Assembly: GCA_031268245.1 (NCBI GenBank)
Contig: JAIRXN010000102.1
Location: forward strand, 1-16,272
DNA length: 16,272 nt
From: Treponema sp.
GTDB lineage: Bacteria; Spirochaetota; Spirochaetia; Treponematales; Breznakiellaceae
Direction of reading: 5' to 3'
Program-made: the position numbers and the translations under genes
Shown here: piece by piece, positions 1 to 6,164 of the stretch
Numbering within the stretch: position 1 is the stretch's first letter
Layout of the letters: each line of letters begins with the position of its first letter
The notes under the pieces: model-generated
Databases searched by the model: none
What the model was told of the DNA's origin: nothing
The model's input: only the letters and a program-made list of their open reading frames with translations

Positions 1-22
1 TCTATATTATTAACAAGCCCAA

Positions 23-841
23 TTACACAAAAGAACGTACCAGTTGTTCCGTCAAAAGCCCCCAGCCGTCCACCAGTATGAACAGTATCAGCTTGAAAGG
101 CATTGAGATCATTACCGGCGGCAGCATGATCATACCCATGGACATGAGAGCGCTTGCCACCACCATGTCTATGACGATAAAGGGTATAAAAAGCAGAATC
201 CCTATCTTAAAGGCCACGGTAAGTTCACGAAGGATAAAAGCCGGAATGAGCACATAGGTGGGAACATCGGCAAGGGTATTGGGCTTATCCATGCCCCTCA
301 TACTCATGAAGAGCTTGATATTGCCGGTATCATTACGCATCTGCCTGTACATGAAGAGCCTGAACGGGGCGGACGCCTCATGGAAGGCGGTCTCCGCGGA
401 AATCTCCCCTGAGCCGAGGGGCTTAATAGAATTTTCATAGACCTGGGAAAAGGTAGGCCACATGATAAACAGCGTCATAAAGAGAGAAATTCCATAAATA
501 ACCTGATTGGGAGGCACCTGCTGCAGTGACAGAGCCCTCTTGATAAAATCCAGCACGATGGAGATGCGCAGAAAACTTGTCATCAGGATGATAATGCTCG
601 GCGCAAGAGAGAGAACGGTAAGGAGAAGGAGCAGTTGCAGGGAGAAGGCCACCTCCTGGCCTGACTGGGGATTCCGTACCGAAAGATCTATAAAGGGGAT
701 GATCGGCCTTTCGGGAGCGGCAGGAAGGGCCATGGTTCCCTCGGTGCTTACGGCGGGGAAAGGCGCCTCCTGCGCGGCAAGTCCCGCCGCGGAAGAGAAG
801 GACAGACAGAGGAAAAGAGTAAAAAATCCGCGGCGTCTCAT
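23..841 (-). CDS. fliP: Flagellar export-gate protein FliP
   Basis: FliP is a core membrane protein of the flagellar type III export gate, where it assembles with FliQ and FliR in the inner membrane at the centre of the basal body. The 272-residue product is full length. It begins with a signal-peptide-like segment (residues 1-23, ending near AAQ), as is known for FliP. A hydrophobic segment and the FliP-type stretch 'MTSFLRISIVLDF' follow, then a soluble loop around residues 130-195 and two C-terminal membrane segments. Its ATG overlaps the fliO stop as ATGA, which implies translational coupling. The stop lies 22 bases from the window edge; fliQ is expected next, but its start is not inside the window. 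The identification is very secure. Confidence 0.97.
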   Translation of the reverse strand: MRRRGFFTLFLCLSFSSAAGLAAQEAPFPAVSTEGTMALPAAPERPIIPFIDLSVRNPQSGQEVAFSLQLLLLLTVLSLAPSIIILMTSFLRISIVLDFIKRALSLQQVPPNQVIYGISLFMTLFIMWPTFSQVYENSIKPLGSGEISAETAFHEASAPFRLFMYRQMRNDTGNIKLFMSMRGMDKPNTLADVPTYVLIPAFILRELTVAFKIGILLFIPFIVIDMVVASALMSMGMIMLPPVMISMPFKLILFILVDGWGLLTEQLVRSFV

Positions 842-1416
842 GGCTGCGCCTCCCGCAGCCTGTCCCGGCGGCGCCGTATATCCTGGGGACTGGGGCTGTC
901 CATTGCGGCGCCCATCTTTCCGAGTAGAGCCTTAAAGTTGAAGACAGCCCTGTTGTGCGGTACATCGTCTCCGGCGGCCAGCATGGAAGCCAGCAGTTCC
1001 TGGTCTTCCACCGGCGAAAGCAGATTGACCCCTCCGTCGGCAGCGCCTACGAGCCAGGCTTTGGTTCCGACCATGACAATATGTACAAAACGGTTGGAAC
1101 CGAGACCGACACTGGACACCAGCTTAAGATAGGGATCCTGCTGCGGCCTTGGCCGTGAGGCTTTCTTCAGGAAAAAGACCAGACCGTAGACGGCTGCGGC
1201 CGCCAGCGCGAGCACCAGAATCATTCTGAAGATTGCAAATACCGAAGACGCCCCGCCGAGACTTAATGCCGGGGCATCCTCACCGATTACAAGTTCATCT
1301 TCCGCCAACACAACTGTGCTTTCAGGCCCTGCAGCCTCCTGCGAGTATGCGGGATGAAGGTGAATAAAGAGGCCTGCGGCTATAATAACCGCAGTAAAAA
1401 ATATGCGCTTTTTCAG
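838..1416 (-). CDS. fliO: Flagellar export accessory protein FliO (FliZ-like)
   Basis: FliO is a small membrane protein that helps assemble the FliP ring of the flagellar export gate; spirochaete literature often calls it FliZ. The product has a signal-peptide-like N-terminus ending near AYSQ, a periplasmic stretch, and one membrane helix (about residues 60-83, 'VFAIFRMILVLALAAAAVYGL'). A cytoplasmic FliO domain follows, with 'PYLKLVSSVGLGSNRFVHIVMVGTKAWLVG'. I chose a CTG start at 1416 because a GGAGG at 1424-1428 lies exactly 7 bases upstream and the protein then begins MKKRIFF. The alternative is an in-frame TTG at 1431 (197 aa), but it sits immediately before the ribosome site and has none of its own. 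The gene ends in an ATGA overlap with fliP. The family call is firm; the start codon is inferred. Confidence 0.9.
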   Translation of the reverse strand: MKKRIFFTAVIIAAGLFIHLHPAYSQEAAGPESTVVLAEDELVIGEDAPALSLGGASSVFAIFRMILVLALAAAAVYGLVFFLKKASRPRPQQDPYLKLVSSVGLGSNRFVHIVMVGTKAWLVGAADGGVNLLSPVEDQELLASMLAAGDDVPHNRAVFNFKALLGKMGAAMDSPSPQDIRRRRDRLREAQP

Positions 1417-1450
1417 TCTTTCCCCTCCCAAGTACGAACTGACTATTAAT

Positions 1451-1479
1451 AGTATACAGGATCATTATTTTTTATTCAA
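1451..1479 (-). promoter_or_regulatory. Sigma-70-type promoter for fliO-fliP
   Basis: Reading the minus strand, TTGAAT (1474-1479) is followed after exactly 17 bases by TATACT (1451-1456), close to the housekeeping consensus. Transcription would begin near 1444, giving a leader of about 28 bases before the proposed CTG start and leaving its GGAGG site intact. It lies just downstream of the terminator that follows fliY, so it could restart or supplement transcription of fliO, fliP and later genes. Confidence 0.6.
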
Positions 1480-1492
1480 TCATTATCTTAAA

Positions 1493-1551
1493 AAAAATAT
1501 AAAAAAAGGGGGTTTGCAGGATTTTTTTTCAAAAATTTGCCTGCAAACCCC
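1493..1551 (-). terminator. Intrinsic terminator or attenuator after fliY
   Basis: A perfect 12-bp inverted repeat joins GGGGTTTGCAGG (1509-1520) with CCTGCAAACCCC (1540-1551). The 19-base loop is itself A/T rich and partly self-complementary. On the minus-strand transcript the stem is followed by a run of seven T and then a further T-rich stretch (complement of 1493-1507), so it is oriented to end transcripts coming from fliY. The plus strand lacks a T-run of that quality directly after the stem. It lies 26 bases past the fliY stop. Confidence 0.75.
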
Positions 1552-1577
1552 GCTATTCCTTTTTTGAAAAACGGACT

Positions 1578-2720
1578 TTATCCCATATCGCTCATCCGTT
1601 CCATGGGAGAAACAATCTCGGTAACCCGGACGCCGAAGTTTTCATCGATAACCACAACTTCGCCTTTGGCGATAAGTTTATGGTTGACCAGAATATCCAC
1701 CGGTTCGCCGGCAAGTTTGTCCAGCTCAATGATCGTACCTTCACCCATACCGAGGATCTCTTTGATAAGTTTGCGGGTACGGCCCAGTTCAACGGTCATC
1801 TCCATGTAGACGTCCATGATAAGACCGATGTTGCCCGTTTCCTGCTGGGTTATATGGGGCATAAGGCTGGGGAACTGCACCGGCTGGACATTGGTCTGGC
1901 CTCCCATACCCATATTCGGCATCATGCCGCCCATGTTGGGCATTGCCATACTGCCGCCCATATTGGACATTCCCATGCCTCCGCCCATATTGGGCATAGC
2001 CATGGCAGGAGCGCCCATGTTCGGCATCATGCCGCCCATACCCGGAGCGGCGGCTGCGGCAGCTCCCCCGGAAAGCGCCCGTGAAATATCCGCCGCAGCG
2101 CCGGAACCGTAGACCTCCCAAAACTGGTTGGGAGCGCCGTCTCCCAGATCAAGCTGATACATCGCCGCGGGAAATTCCCCGCCGGGAAGAGCCGCCACGG
2201 CCTTAGCTACATTGGCGGCCTCGGGCGATACGGAAGCTATGGATTTATTTCCGGTTTTATCGGTAAGGCTGGTGATCTGGGTTCCCACAAGCTGGGAAAT
2301 CACTTCTCCCAATACCGACATCGCCATTTCATCAAGTTCAATATTCTCTTCCTTGTTCATAAGGGAGGCAATACTCTTTGCCGTAGCCTCGGGAATAAGG
2401 AACATGTGTTCTCCGGGAAAACCGGAACTGAAATCCGCTTTTACAACCGTTACCATGTCGGGGAGCTGACTGAGAAGGGCATCCCTGTTGGTACTGCTTA
2501 CCTGGGGGCCCCTGATTGAAACCTGGGCTCCGGTCATCATGGAAAGATTACTGGACTGGGCGTCTACCGTAGAGGCAAGAAAACCCTGTAATGCCTGAAC
2601 ATCCGCCGGGGAACCGCCCCCCCCCATAGGCGCAGCTGCGGGGCCTCCGCCCAAACTCGATGAATCTACGCCTGCCAATAATGCGTCTATCTCATCCTGC
2701 GAGAGTGCGCCGTCACTCAT
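1578..2720 (-). CDS. fliY: Flagellar motor switch protein FliY (FliN family)
   Basis: FliY is the FliN-type subunit of the flagellar C-ring and takes part in torque generation and switching. This 380-residue protein has an N-terminal 'LSQDEIDALL' peptide (residues 7-15) like the CheY-binding peptide of FliM. A CheC-like region follows (about 40-205), then a Met/Gly/Asn/Pro/Ala-rich linker (217-274), then a FliN/SpoA domain (about 300-372, 'VELGRTRKLIKEILGMGEGTIIELDKLAGEPVDILVN'). The phosphatase-type signature is imperfect: S135 and E139 can be placed, but the conserved Asn position is S142. Phosphatase activity is therefore doubtful. The ATG overlaps the fliM stop as ATGA, so the two switch proteins are translationally coupled. 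A strong terminator follows. Confidence 0.95.
   Translation of the reverse strand: MSDGALSQDEIDALLAGVDSSSLGGGPAAAPMGGGGSPADVQALQGFLASTVDAQSSNLSMMTGAQVSIRGPQVSSTNRDALLSQLPDMVTVVKADFSSGFPGEHMFLIPEATAKSIASLMNKEENIELDEMAMSVLGEVISQLVGTQITSLTDKTGNKSIASVSPEAANVAKAVAALPGGEFPAAMYQLDLGDGAPNQFWEVYGSGAAADISRALSGGAAAAAAPGMGGMMPNMGAPAMAMPNMGGGMGMSNMGGSMAMPNMGGMMPNMGMGGQTNVQPVQFPSLMPHITQQETGNIGLIMDVYMEMTVELGRTRKLIKEILGMGEGTIIELDKLAGEPVDILVNHKLIAKGEVVVIDENFGVRVTEIVSPMERMSDMG
1899..2072 (-). repeat. Degenerate tandem repeat coding the FliY linker
   Basis: This stretch encodes residues 217-274 of FliY and is built from repeats of the type MPNMGG with Ala/Gly/Met-rich spacers. On the plus strand it shows as recurring copies of CCCATATTGGGCAT and variants (for example near 1930, 1958 and 1985). 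Each copy is nearly self-complementary (CCCA-N3-TGGG), so the mRNA could form a string of small hairpins. It joins the CheC-like and FliN domains. Copy number may vary between strains. Confidence 0.7.
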
Positions 2721-3745
2721 AATTCTTCCCCCTCCGAAGCCAGTTCTTCAAATTCGTCCTGCTCAAGCTCCGCAATCTTTTTGATAACCTGTACCGCCAT
2801 TTTCTTGCCGATAACACCAGGACGGCAGAGGAACTTCTTTTTGGAGCCGATATTGAGCGAATAAGGGTCGCCGATCCGGGTATTGTAAAGCCGCACAACA
2901 TCCCCGACCTGCAGGGAAAGCACATCCCGAACCGGAACATTTATTTTTCCAATTTCGGCTACAACATTAACATCGACTGTTGCGAGCTTCTCCTTTAGCA
3001 CATTCAGGTTTTCCGTGGTAGCATTACGCCGTACAGAGGAATACCAGAACTGGGCGGACAATTTTCCGATGATGGGCTCAATGGTAAGGTAAGGGATACA
3101 AAAGTTCATCATCCCTTCAACTTCCCCGACCTTGGTTTCCAGGGTAACAAGAACCACCATTTCCGTGGGGGGAACGATCTGGGCAAACTGAGGATTGGTA
3201 TCGATCTGCCCCAGGCGGGGCCGGAGGTCTATCACCGTTGTCCAGGCTTCCCTCATGTTTCCCAAAATACGGACGATGATGCCTTCCATGACCGAAGTTT
3301 CAATATCGGTAAGTTCATGCTGGCTTTTGGTAGCGTCCCCCTTGCCGCCAAAGAGACGGTCGATGATGGAAAAGGTAACGGCGGGGTCTATTTCGAGGAT
3401 CGCGTTTCCCTTGAGGGGATCCATGTTGATGATGGCCAGCGTGGTAGGGGTAGGAATTGAACGGATAAACTCTTCGTAGGTAAGCTGATCGACCGAAGCA
3501 ACGTGAACATGCACCATGGAACGGAGCTGAGCCGAAAGACTTGTGGTGGTAAGACGGGCAAAGGTCTCGTGCATGATCGAAACGGTACGGATCTGTTCCT
3601 TGGAGAATTTATCCGGCCGCTTGAAGTCGTAAATCTTGATCTTGCGGGTATCTGCGGCAGGACGGAAATCTTCCGGCTCGGTATCCCCGGCGTTTATAGC
3701 GGTAAGAAGCTGATCTATTTCATCCTGTGAAAGTACTTCGGTCAT
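2717..3745 (-). CDS. fliM: Flagellar motor switch protein FliM
   Basis: FliM is the C-ring subunit that receives phosphorylated CheY and sets the direction of flagellar rotation. The 342-residue product has normal length. The N-terminal peptide 'LSQDEIDQLL' (residues 5-14) is the CheY-P binding element. The CheC-like middle domain follows, with 'LFGGKGDATKSQHELTDIETSVMEGIIVRIL', and a SpoA-type C-terminal domain covers roughly the last 80 residues ('GKINVPVRDVLSLQVGDVVRL'). The start is an ATG with a modest AGGA a few bases upstream. It lies 98 bases after fliL, the loosest gap in this part of the cluster, and that gap carries nested hairpins. Its stop overlaps the fliY start. Confidence 0.97.
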   Translation of the reverse strand: MTEVLSQDEIDQLLTAINAGDTEPEDFRPAADTRKIKIYDFKRPDKFSKEQIRTVSIMHETFARLTTTSLSAQLRSMVHVHVASVDQLTYEEFIRSIPTPTTLAIINMDPLKGNAILEIDPAVTFSIIDRLFGGKGDATKSQHELTDIETSVMEGIIVRILGNMREAWTTVIDLRPRLGQIDTNPQFAQIVPPTEMVVLVTLETKVGEVEGMMNFCIPYLTIEPIIGKLSAQFWYSSVRRNATTENLNVLKEKLATVDVNVVAEIGKINVPVRDVLSLQVGDVVRLYNTRIGDPYSLNIGSKKKFLCRPGVIGKKMAVQVIKKIAELEQDEFEELASEGEEL

Positions 3746-3788
3746 ATTCTTATCCTATACCGCTTTAGGCCGAAAAAGCAAGTCAAAT

Positions 3789-3841
3789 GAGCTTCTTTCA
3801 AAACCCGGTTAGTGCGGACCTGCGGTCCGTTGGAGAAGCTC
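3789..3841 (-). other. Nested inverted repeats between fliL and fliM
   Basis: The 98-base fliL-fliM gap contains an outer 8-bp inverted repeat (GAGCTTCT 3789-3796 with AGAAGCTC 3834-3841). It encloses a tight hairpin of CGGACC (3815-3820) and GGTCCG (3824-3829) around a 3-base loop. In the minus-strand transcript only an interrupted T-run (TTTGACTTGCTTTTT) follows, so a full intrinsic terminator is not obvious. An attenuator, processing site or mRNA-stability element is equally possible. Confidence 0.5.
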
Positions 3842-3843
3842 TT

Positions 3844-4404
3844 TTAATACATCTCCATCACATCCAGTTTATTAAACAGAATGTTGCGTACCTTGGCCGT
3901 ATCGAGAAAACGGGTATTGAGGATCTCTTTGATGTCCTGCTTGAGCCGGGATTCGTTTTCCGGCTTGAGTTCTTCCGCATATTTACCGCTAAAGTAATTG
4001 CGGACAAAATCCCGGAGTTCATATTGCCGGCTTGTGAGTTCCGTCTGGGCTGCCGTATCGTTAAGATCGTACTGGATGATCATGTCCACGGTTACCGAAT
4101 TGCTGGTAGTGATATCCCTGGTACGGGTGCTGACCGGCCCGATGAGGGTATATGCGGCGTATTCGGGCCGCCTGCCGGCATAGGGAGAAGTGGGATCGGT
4201 AACCACGGTCTGGCTCTTTCCTCCGCCGCTCATGATCCTGTAGGTGATCACCGACACGGTAACGATAAAAACAAGAGCTCCCAATCCAATAGCGACGAAT
4301 TTTAAGAGATTTGGCAGCAGAGCGCCGAGACCGGATGCTTTTTTTGGAGCACTCTCAGCGACCGGCTCCTCACCTGAAAAATCCAGATCATCAGTATCCG
4401 ACAT
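3844..4404 (-). CDS. fliL: Flagellar basal-body-associated protein FliL
   Basis: FliL is a single-pass inner-membrane protein that surrounds the stator and supports motor torque. The 186-residue product has a short acidic cytoplasmic N-terminus, one membrane helix (about residues 33-58, 'LLKFVAIGLGALVFIVTVSVITYRI'), and a periplasmic FliL domain with 'LRDFVRNYFSGKYAEEL' and 'LKQDIKEILNTRFLDTAKVRNILFNKLDV'. The C-terminus matches the usual FliL ending. AGGAG lies 6 bases before the ATG. It starts 12 bases after motB, consistent with its role beside the stator. Confidence in the family is high. Confidence 0.95.
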   Translation of the reverse strand: MSDTDDLDFSGEEPVAESAPKKASGLGALLPNLLKFVAIGLGALVFIVTVSVITYRIMSGGGKSQTVVTDPTSPYAGRRPEYAAYTLIGPVSTRTRDITTSNSVTVDMIIQYDLNDTAAQTELTSRQYELRDFVRNYFSGKYAEELKPENESRLKQDIKEILNTRFLDTAKVRNILFNKLDVMEMY

Positions 4405-4416
4405 TCGTTTCTCCTA

Positions 4417-5163
4417 TCATAAATGCCCGTCGTCCAGAATGATAATATCCACACGGCGGTTATAAGCCTGGCCTTCCGGAGTACTGTTATCCGCTATGGG
4501 CTTGGTATCCGCAAAACCCGCAACCTGGAAGCGCTTCTCGTCTACTCCAATATCGGAAAGATAGTGAAGTACATTTATAGACCGGGCTGTTGAGAGTTCC
4601 CAATTCGACTCCCAGGGCCCGTAGGGATCTATTGCTTCGTTATCCGTGTGGCCTTCTATCCTGACGGGCCGCAGTTTGCCGTTGTTGTCCCGTATATCAT
4701 CAGAAACCAGCAAGGTCCCCAGCCGTAACAGAATATCTCTGGTTTGTTCTATGTTGATTCTGGCGCTTGCGGGGTTAAAAAACGCATCGGAAGCAAGCGT
4801 AATGACAAGGCCCCGTTCATCCTGGGTAACGCGTACCTTCTGGGATTTAATTTCAGGGCTGAATATGCTCACCGCCTTGCGGAGCGCCGTTCCCAGAGAA
4901 CGTCCCCGTTCCATAGAAGGCAGGGACATGACAGTATTCCCCAGATCCGCATTGCGGCCCGCGGAAAGCGTATTGCCTCCGGACATCACCCCGAGGCCCA
5001 ATGAATTCATGGAGGCGGAGAGCTGTTCCATCTGGGAGCTGGTGGATTCATCGGGATTAAACATGATGACGAAGAAACAGAGCATGAGAGTAACCATGTC
5101 CGAATAGGTGGTCAGCCACTCTTGCCCGGTAGGTCCTTCGACTTCTTTTCTTTTCCGCGCCAC
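4417..5163 (-). CDS. motB: Flagellar stator protein MotB
   Basis: MotB is the peptidoglycan-anchored half of the proton-driven stator. The 248-residue protein has a basic N-terminus, one membrane helix (about residues 18-36) and the essential proton-carrying Asp at D22 in 'TYSDMVTLML'. A plug/linker region follows, then an OmpA-like peptidoglycan-binding domain with 'RIEGHTDNEAIDP', 'NWELSTARSINVLHYL' and 'YNRRVDIIILD'. The start codon is GTG with AGGA 7 bases upstream. It begins 3 bases after the motA stop, as expected for a coupled MotA-MotB pair. D22 points to a functional channel; the choice of H+ over Na+ is inferred from family habit only. Confidence 0.97.
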   Translation of the reverse strand: MARKRKEVEGPTGQEWLTTYSDMVTLMLCFFVIMFNPDESTSSQMEQLSASMNSLGLGVMSGGNTLSAGRNADLGNTVMSLPSMERGRSLGTALRKAVSIFSPEIKSQKVRVTQDERGLVITLASDAFFNPASARINIEQTRDILLRLGTLLVSDDIRDNNGKLRPVRIEGHTDNEAIDPYGPWESNWELSTARSINVLHYLSDIGVDEKRFQVAGFADTKPIADNSTPEGQAYNRRVDIIILDDGHL

Positions 5164-5166
5164 TTT

Positions 5167-5949
5167 TTAATCCTTTATAAGTTCCGCTTCCAGGGTTCTT
5201 CTGTCCTGGGGGTTGAGGTATGCGAGGAGCTTCATGGCAAGAATGCGGGTATTGTCCCCGGCCTGAATCGAAAGAACGCCTTCGATGATCATCTCCTTTA
5301 CCATACTTTCTCTGGAATCCTGCGACCTGAGCTTCATGACGAAGGGAATCATGAGGAGGTTGGCAACCATGGAGCCGTACAGTGTGGTTACCAGGGCAAG
5401 GGCCATATTGGGACCGATTGCAGCCTTGTCTTCCAGGTTCTGGAGCATTCCTATGAGTCCGACAACCGTACCCAGCATTCCAAGACCGGGAGCCAGTGCG
5501 GCCCACTGATTCACAGTGCCTATCTTGTCCGCATGACGGCCCTGCATCTGGGAAAGTTCCAGTTCCATGAGAGAGCGGATGATCTCCGCATCGGTTCCGT
5601 CTACCACGAGACGGAGCCCCTTCTTCATGAACTCGTCATCAAGATCTTCAAGTTCGTCTTCCAATGCCAAAAGGCCCTCACGGCGGGCCTTCTCGGAAAA
5701 AGACATCATCTTTTGAATTATACTCTGTTCATTGAATACCGGAATGTTGAAGGTACGGCCGATTATACCCCAGATCCCCAGGCCGCCCGCCAGGCTGGTA
5801 CTGGTAATAAGGGCGAAGTATGAACCGAGTACGACCATGAGGAAGGAGGGAAGATCTATGATGCCCAGAATATTACCGCCGCCGACAAGGACGGAGAACA
5901 CAACCATGCCGAAGGCGCCGCCAATTCCGATTATAGTCGATATATCCAT
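5167..5949 (-). CDS. motA: Flagellar stator protein MotA
   Basis: MotA forms the membrane ring of the stator and pushes on FliG through its cytoplasmic loop. The 260-residue product shows four membrane segments: about 4-22, 33-52, 148-170 and 184-206. The cytoplasmic loop carries the charged residues thought to contact FliG (R89/R90 and E97 in 'KARREGLLALE'). The two channel prolines are present in 'LAPGLGMLG' (P154) and 'LLMIPFVMK' (P202). No feature suggests loss of function. It follows flbD by 5 bases and precedes motB by 3. Confidence 0.97.
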   Translation of the reverse strand: MDISTIIGIGGAFGMVVFSVLVGGGNILGIIDLPSFLMVVLGSYFALITSTSLAGGLGIWGIIGRTFNIPVFNEQSIIQKMMSFSEKARREGLLALEDELEDLDDEFMKKGLRLVVDGTDAEIIRSLMELELSQMQGRHADKIGTVNQWAALAPGLGMLGTVVGLIGMLQNLEDKAAIGPNMALALVTTLYGSMVANLLMIPFVMKLRSQDSRESMVKEMIIEGVLSIQAGDNTRILAMKLLAYLNPQDRRTLEAELIKD

Positions 5950-5954
5950 AAACC

Positions 5955-6152
5955 TTAATCTCCGTCCTTAAAGGCGTTAATGCGTCTGCGGTACGTTTCT
6001 ATTCTCTCCAGCACTTCCTGTACTTCTTCCAGTATAATCAAATGTTTATTGGAAAGCATGACCAGAGTGGTATCAGGATTGATCTCTATAGCTTCAATTT
6101 GATGGGGATTCACGTAATATTCAACCCCGTCCAGCCTGGTCACCTTAATCAT
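5955..6152 (-). CDS. flbD: FlbD/SwrD family small flagellar protein
   Basis: This 65-residue protein belongs to the FlbD (SwrD-like) family found between flgE and motA in spirochaetes and many Firmicutes. Family work links it to motor torque or swarming, but no biochemical activity is settled. The sequence starts 'MIKVTRLDGVEYYVNPHQIEAIE', continues with the typical 'PDTTLVMLSNKHLIILEEVQEVLERI', and ends in a basic tail. No membrane segment or signal peptide is visible, so it should be cytoplasmic. It lies 12 bases after flgE and 5 before motA, its canonical position. GGCGG lies 6 bases before the ATG. Confidence 0.93.
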   Translation of the reverse strand: MIKVTRLDGVEYYVNPHQIEAIEINPDTTLVMLSNKHLIILEEVQEVLERIETYRRRINAFKDGD

Positions 6153-6164
6153 TCAAAACCGCCA

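Noticed and set aside
1..22. Start of fliQ at the left edge
   Set aside because: No start codon with an open frame is present; an in-frame TTG meets a TAG within the segment, so fliQ must begin outside the window.
1899..2072. Short regular repeats considered as a CRISPR array
   Set aside because: The units are degenerate and in frame within fliY, with no unique spacers and no cas genes.
1680..2084. Plus-strand 134-aa frame with repeated His-Ser/His-Ala-His-Ile-Gly-His blocks, like a metal-binding protein
   Set aside because: It is the antisense reading of the FliY MPNMGG repeats; the repeats give the histidines by chance, and fliY on the other strand is certain.
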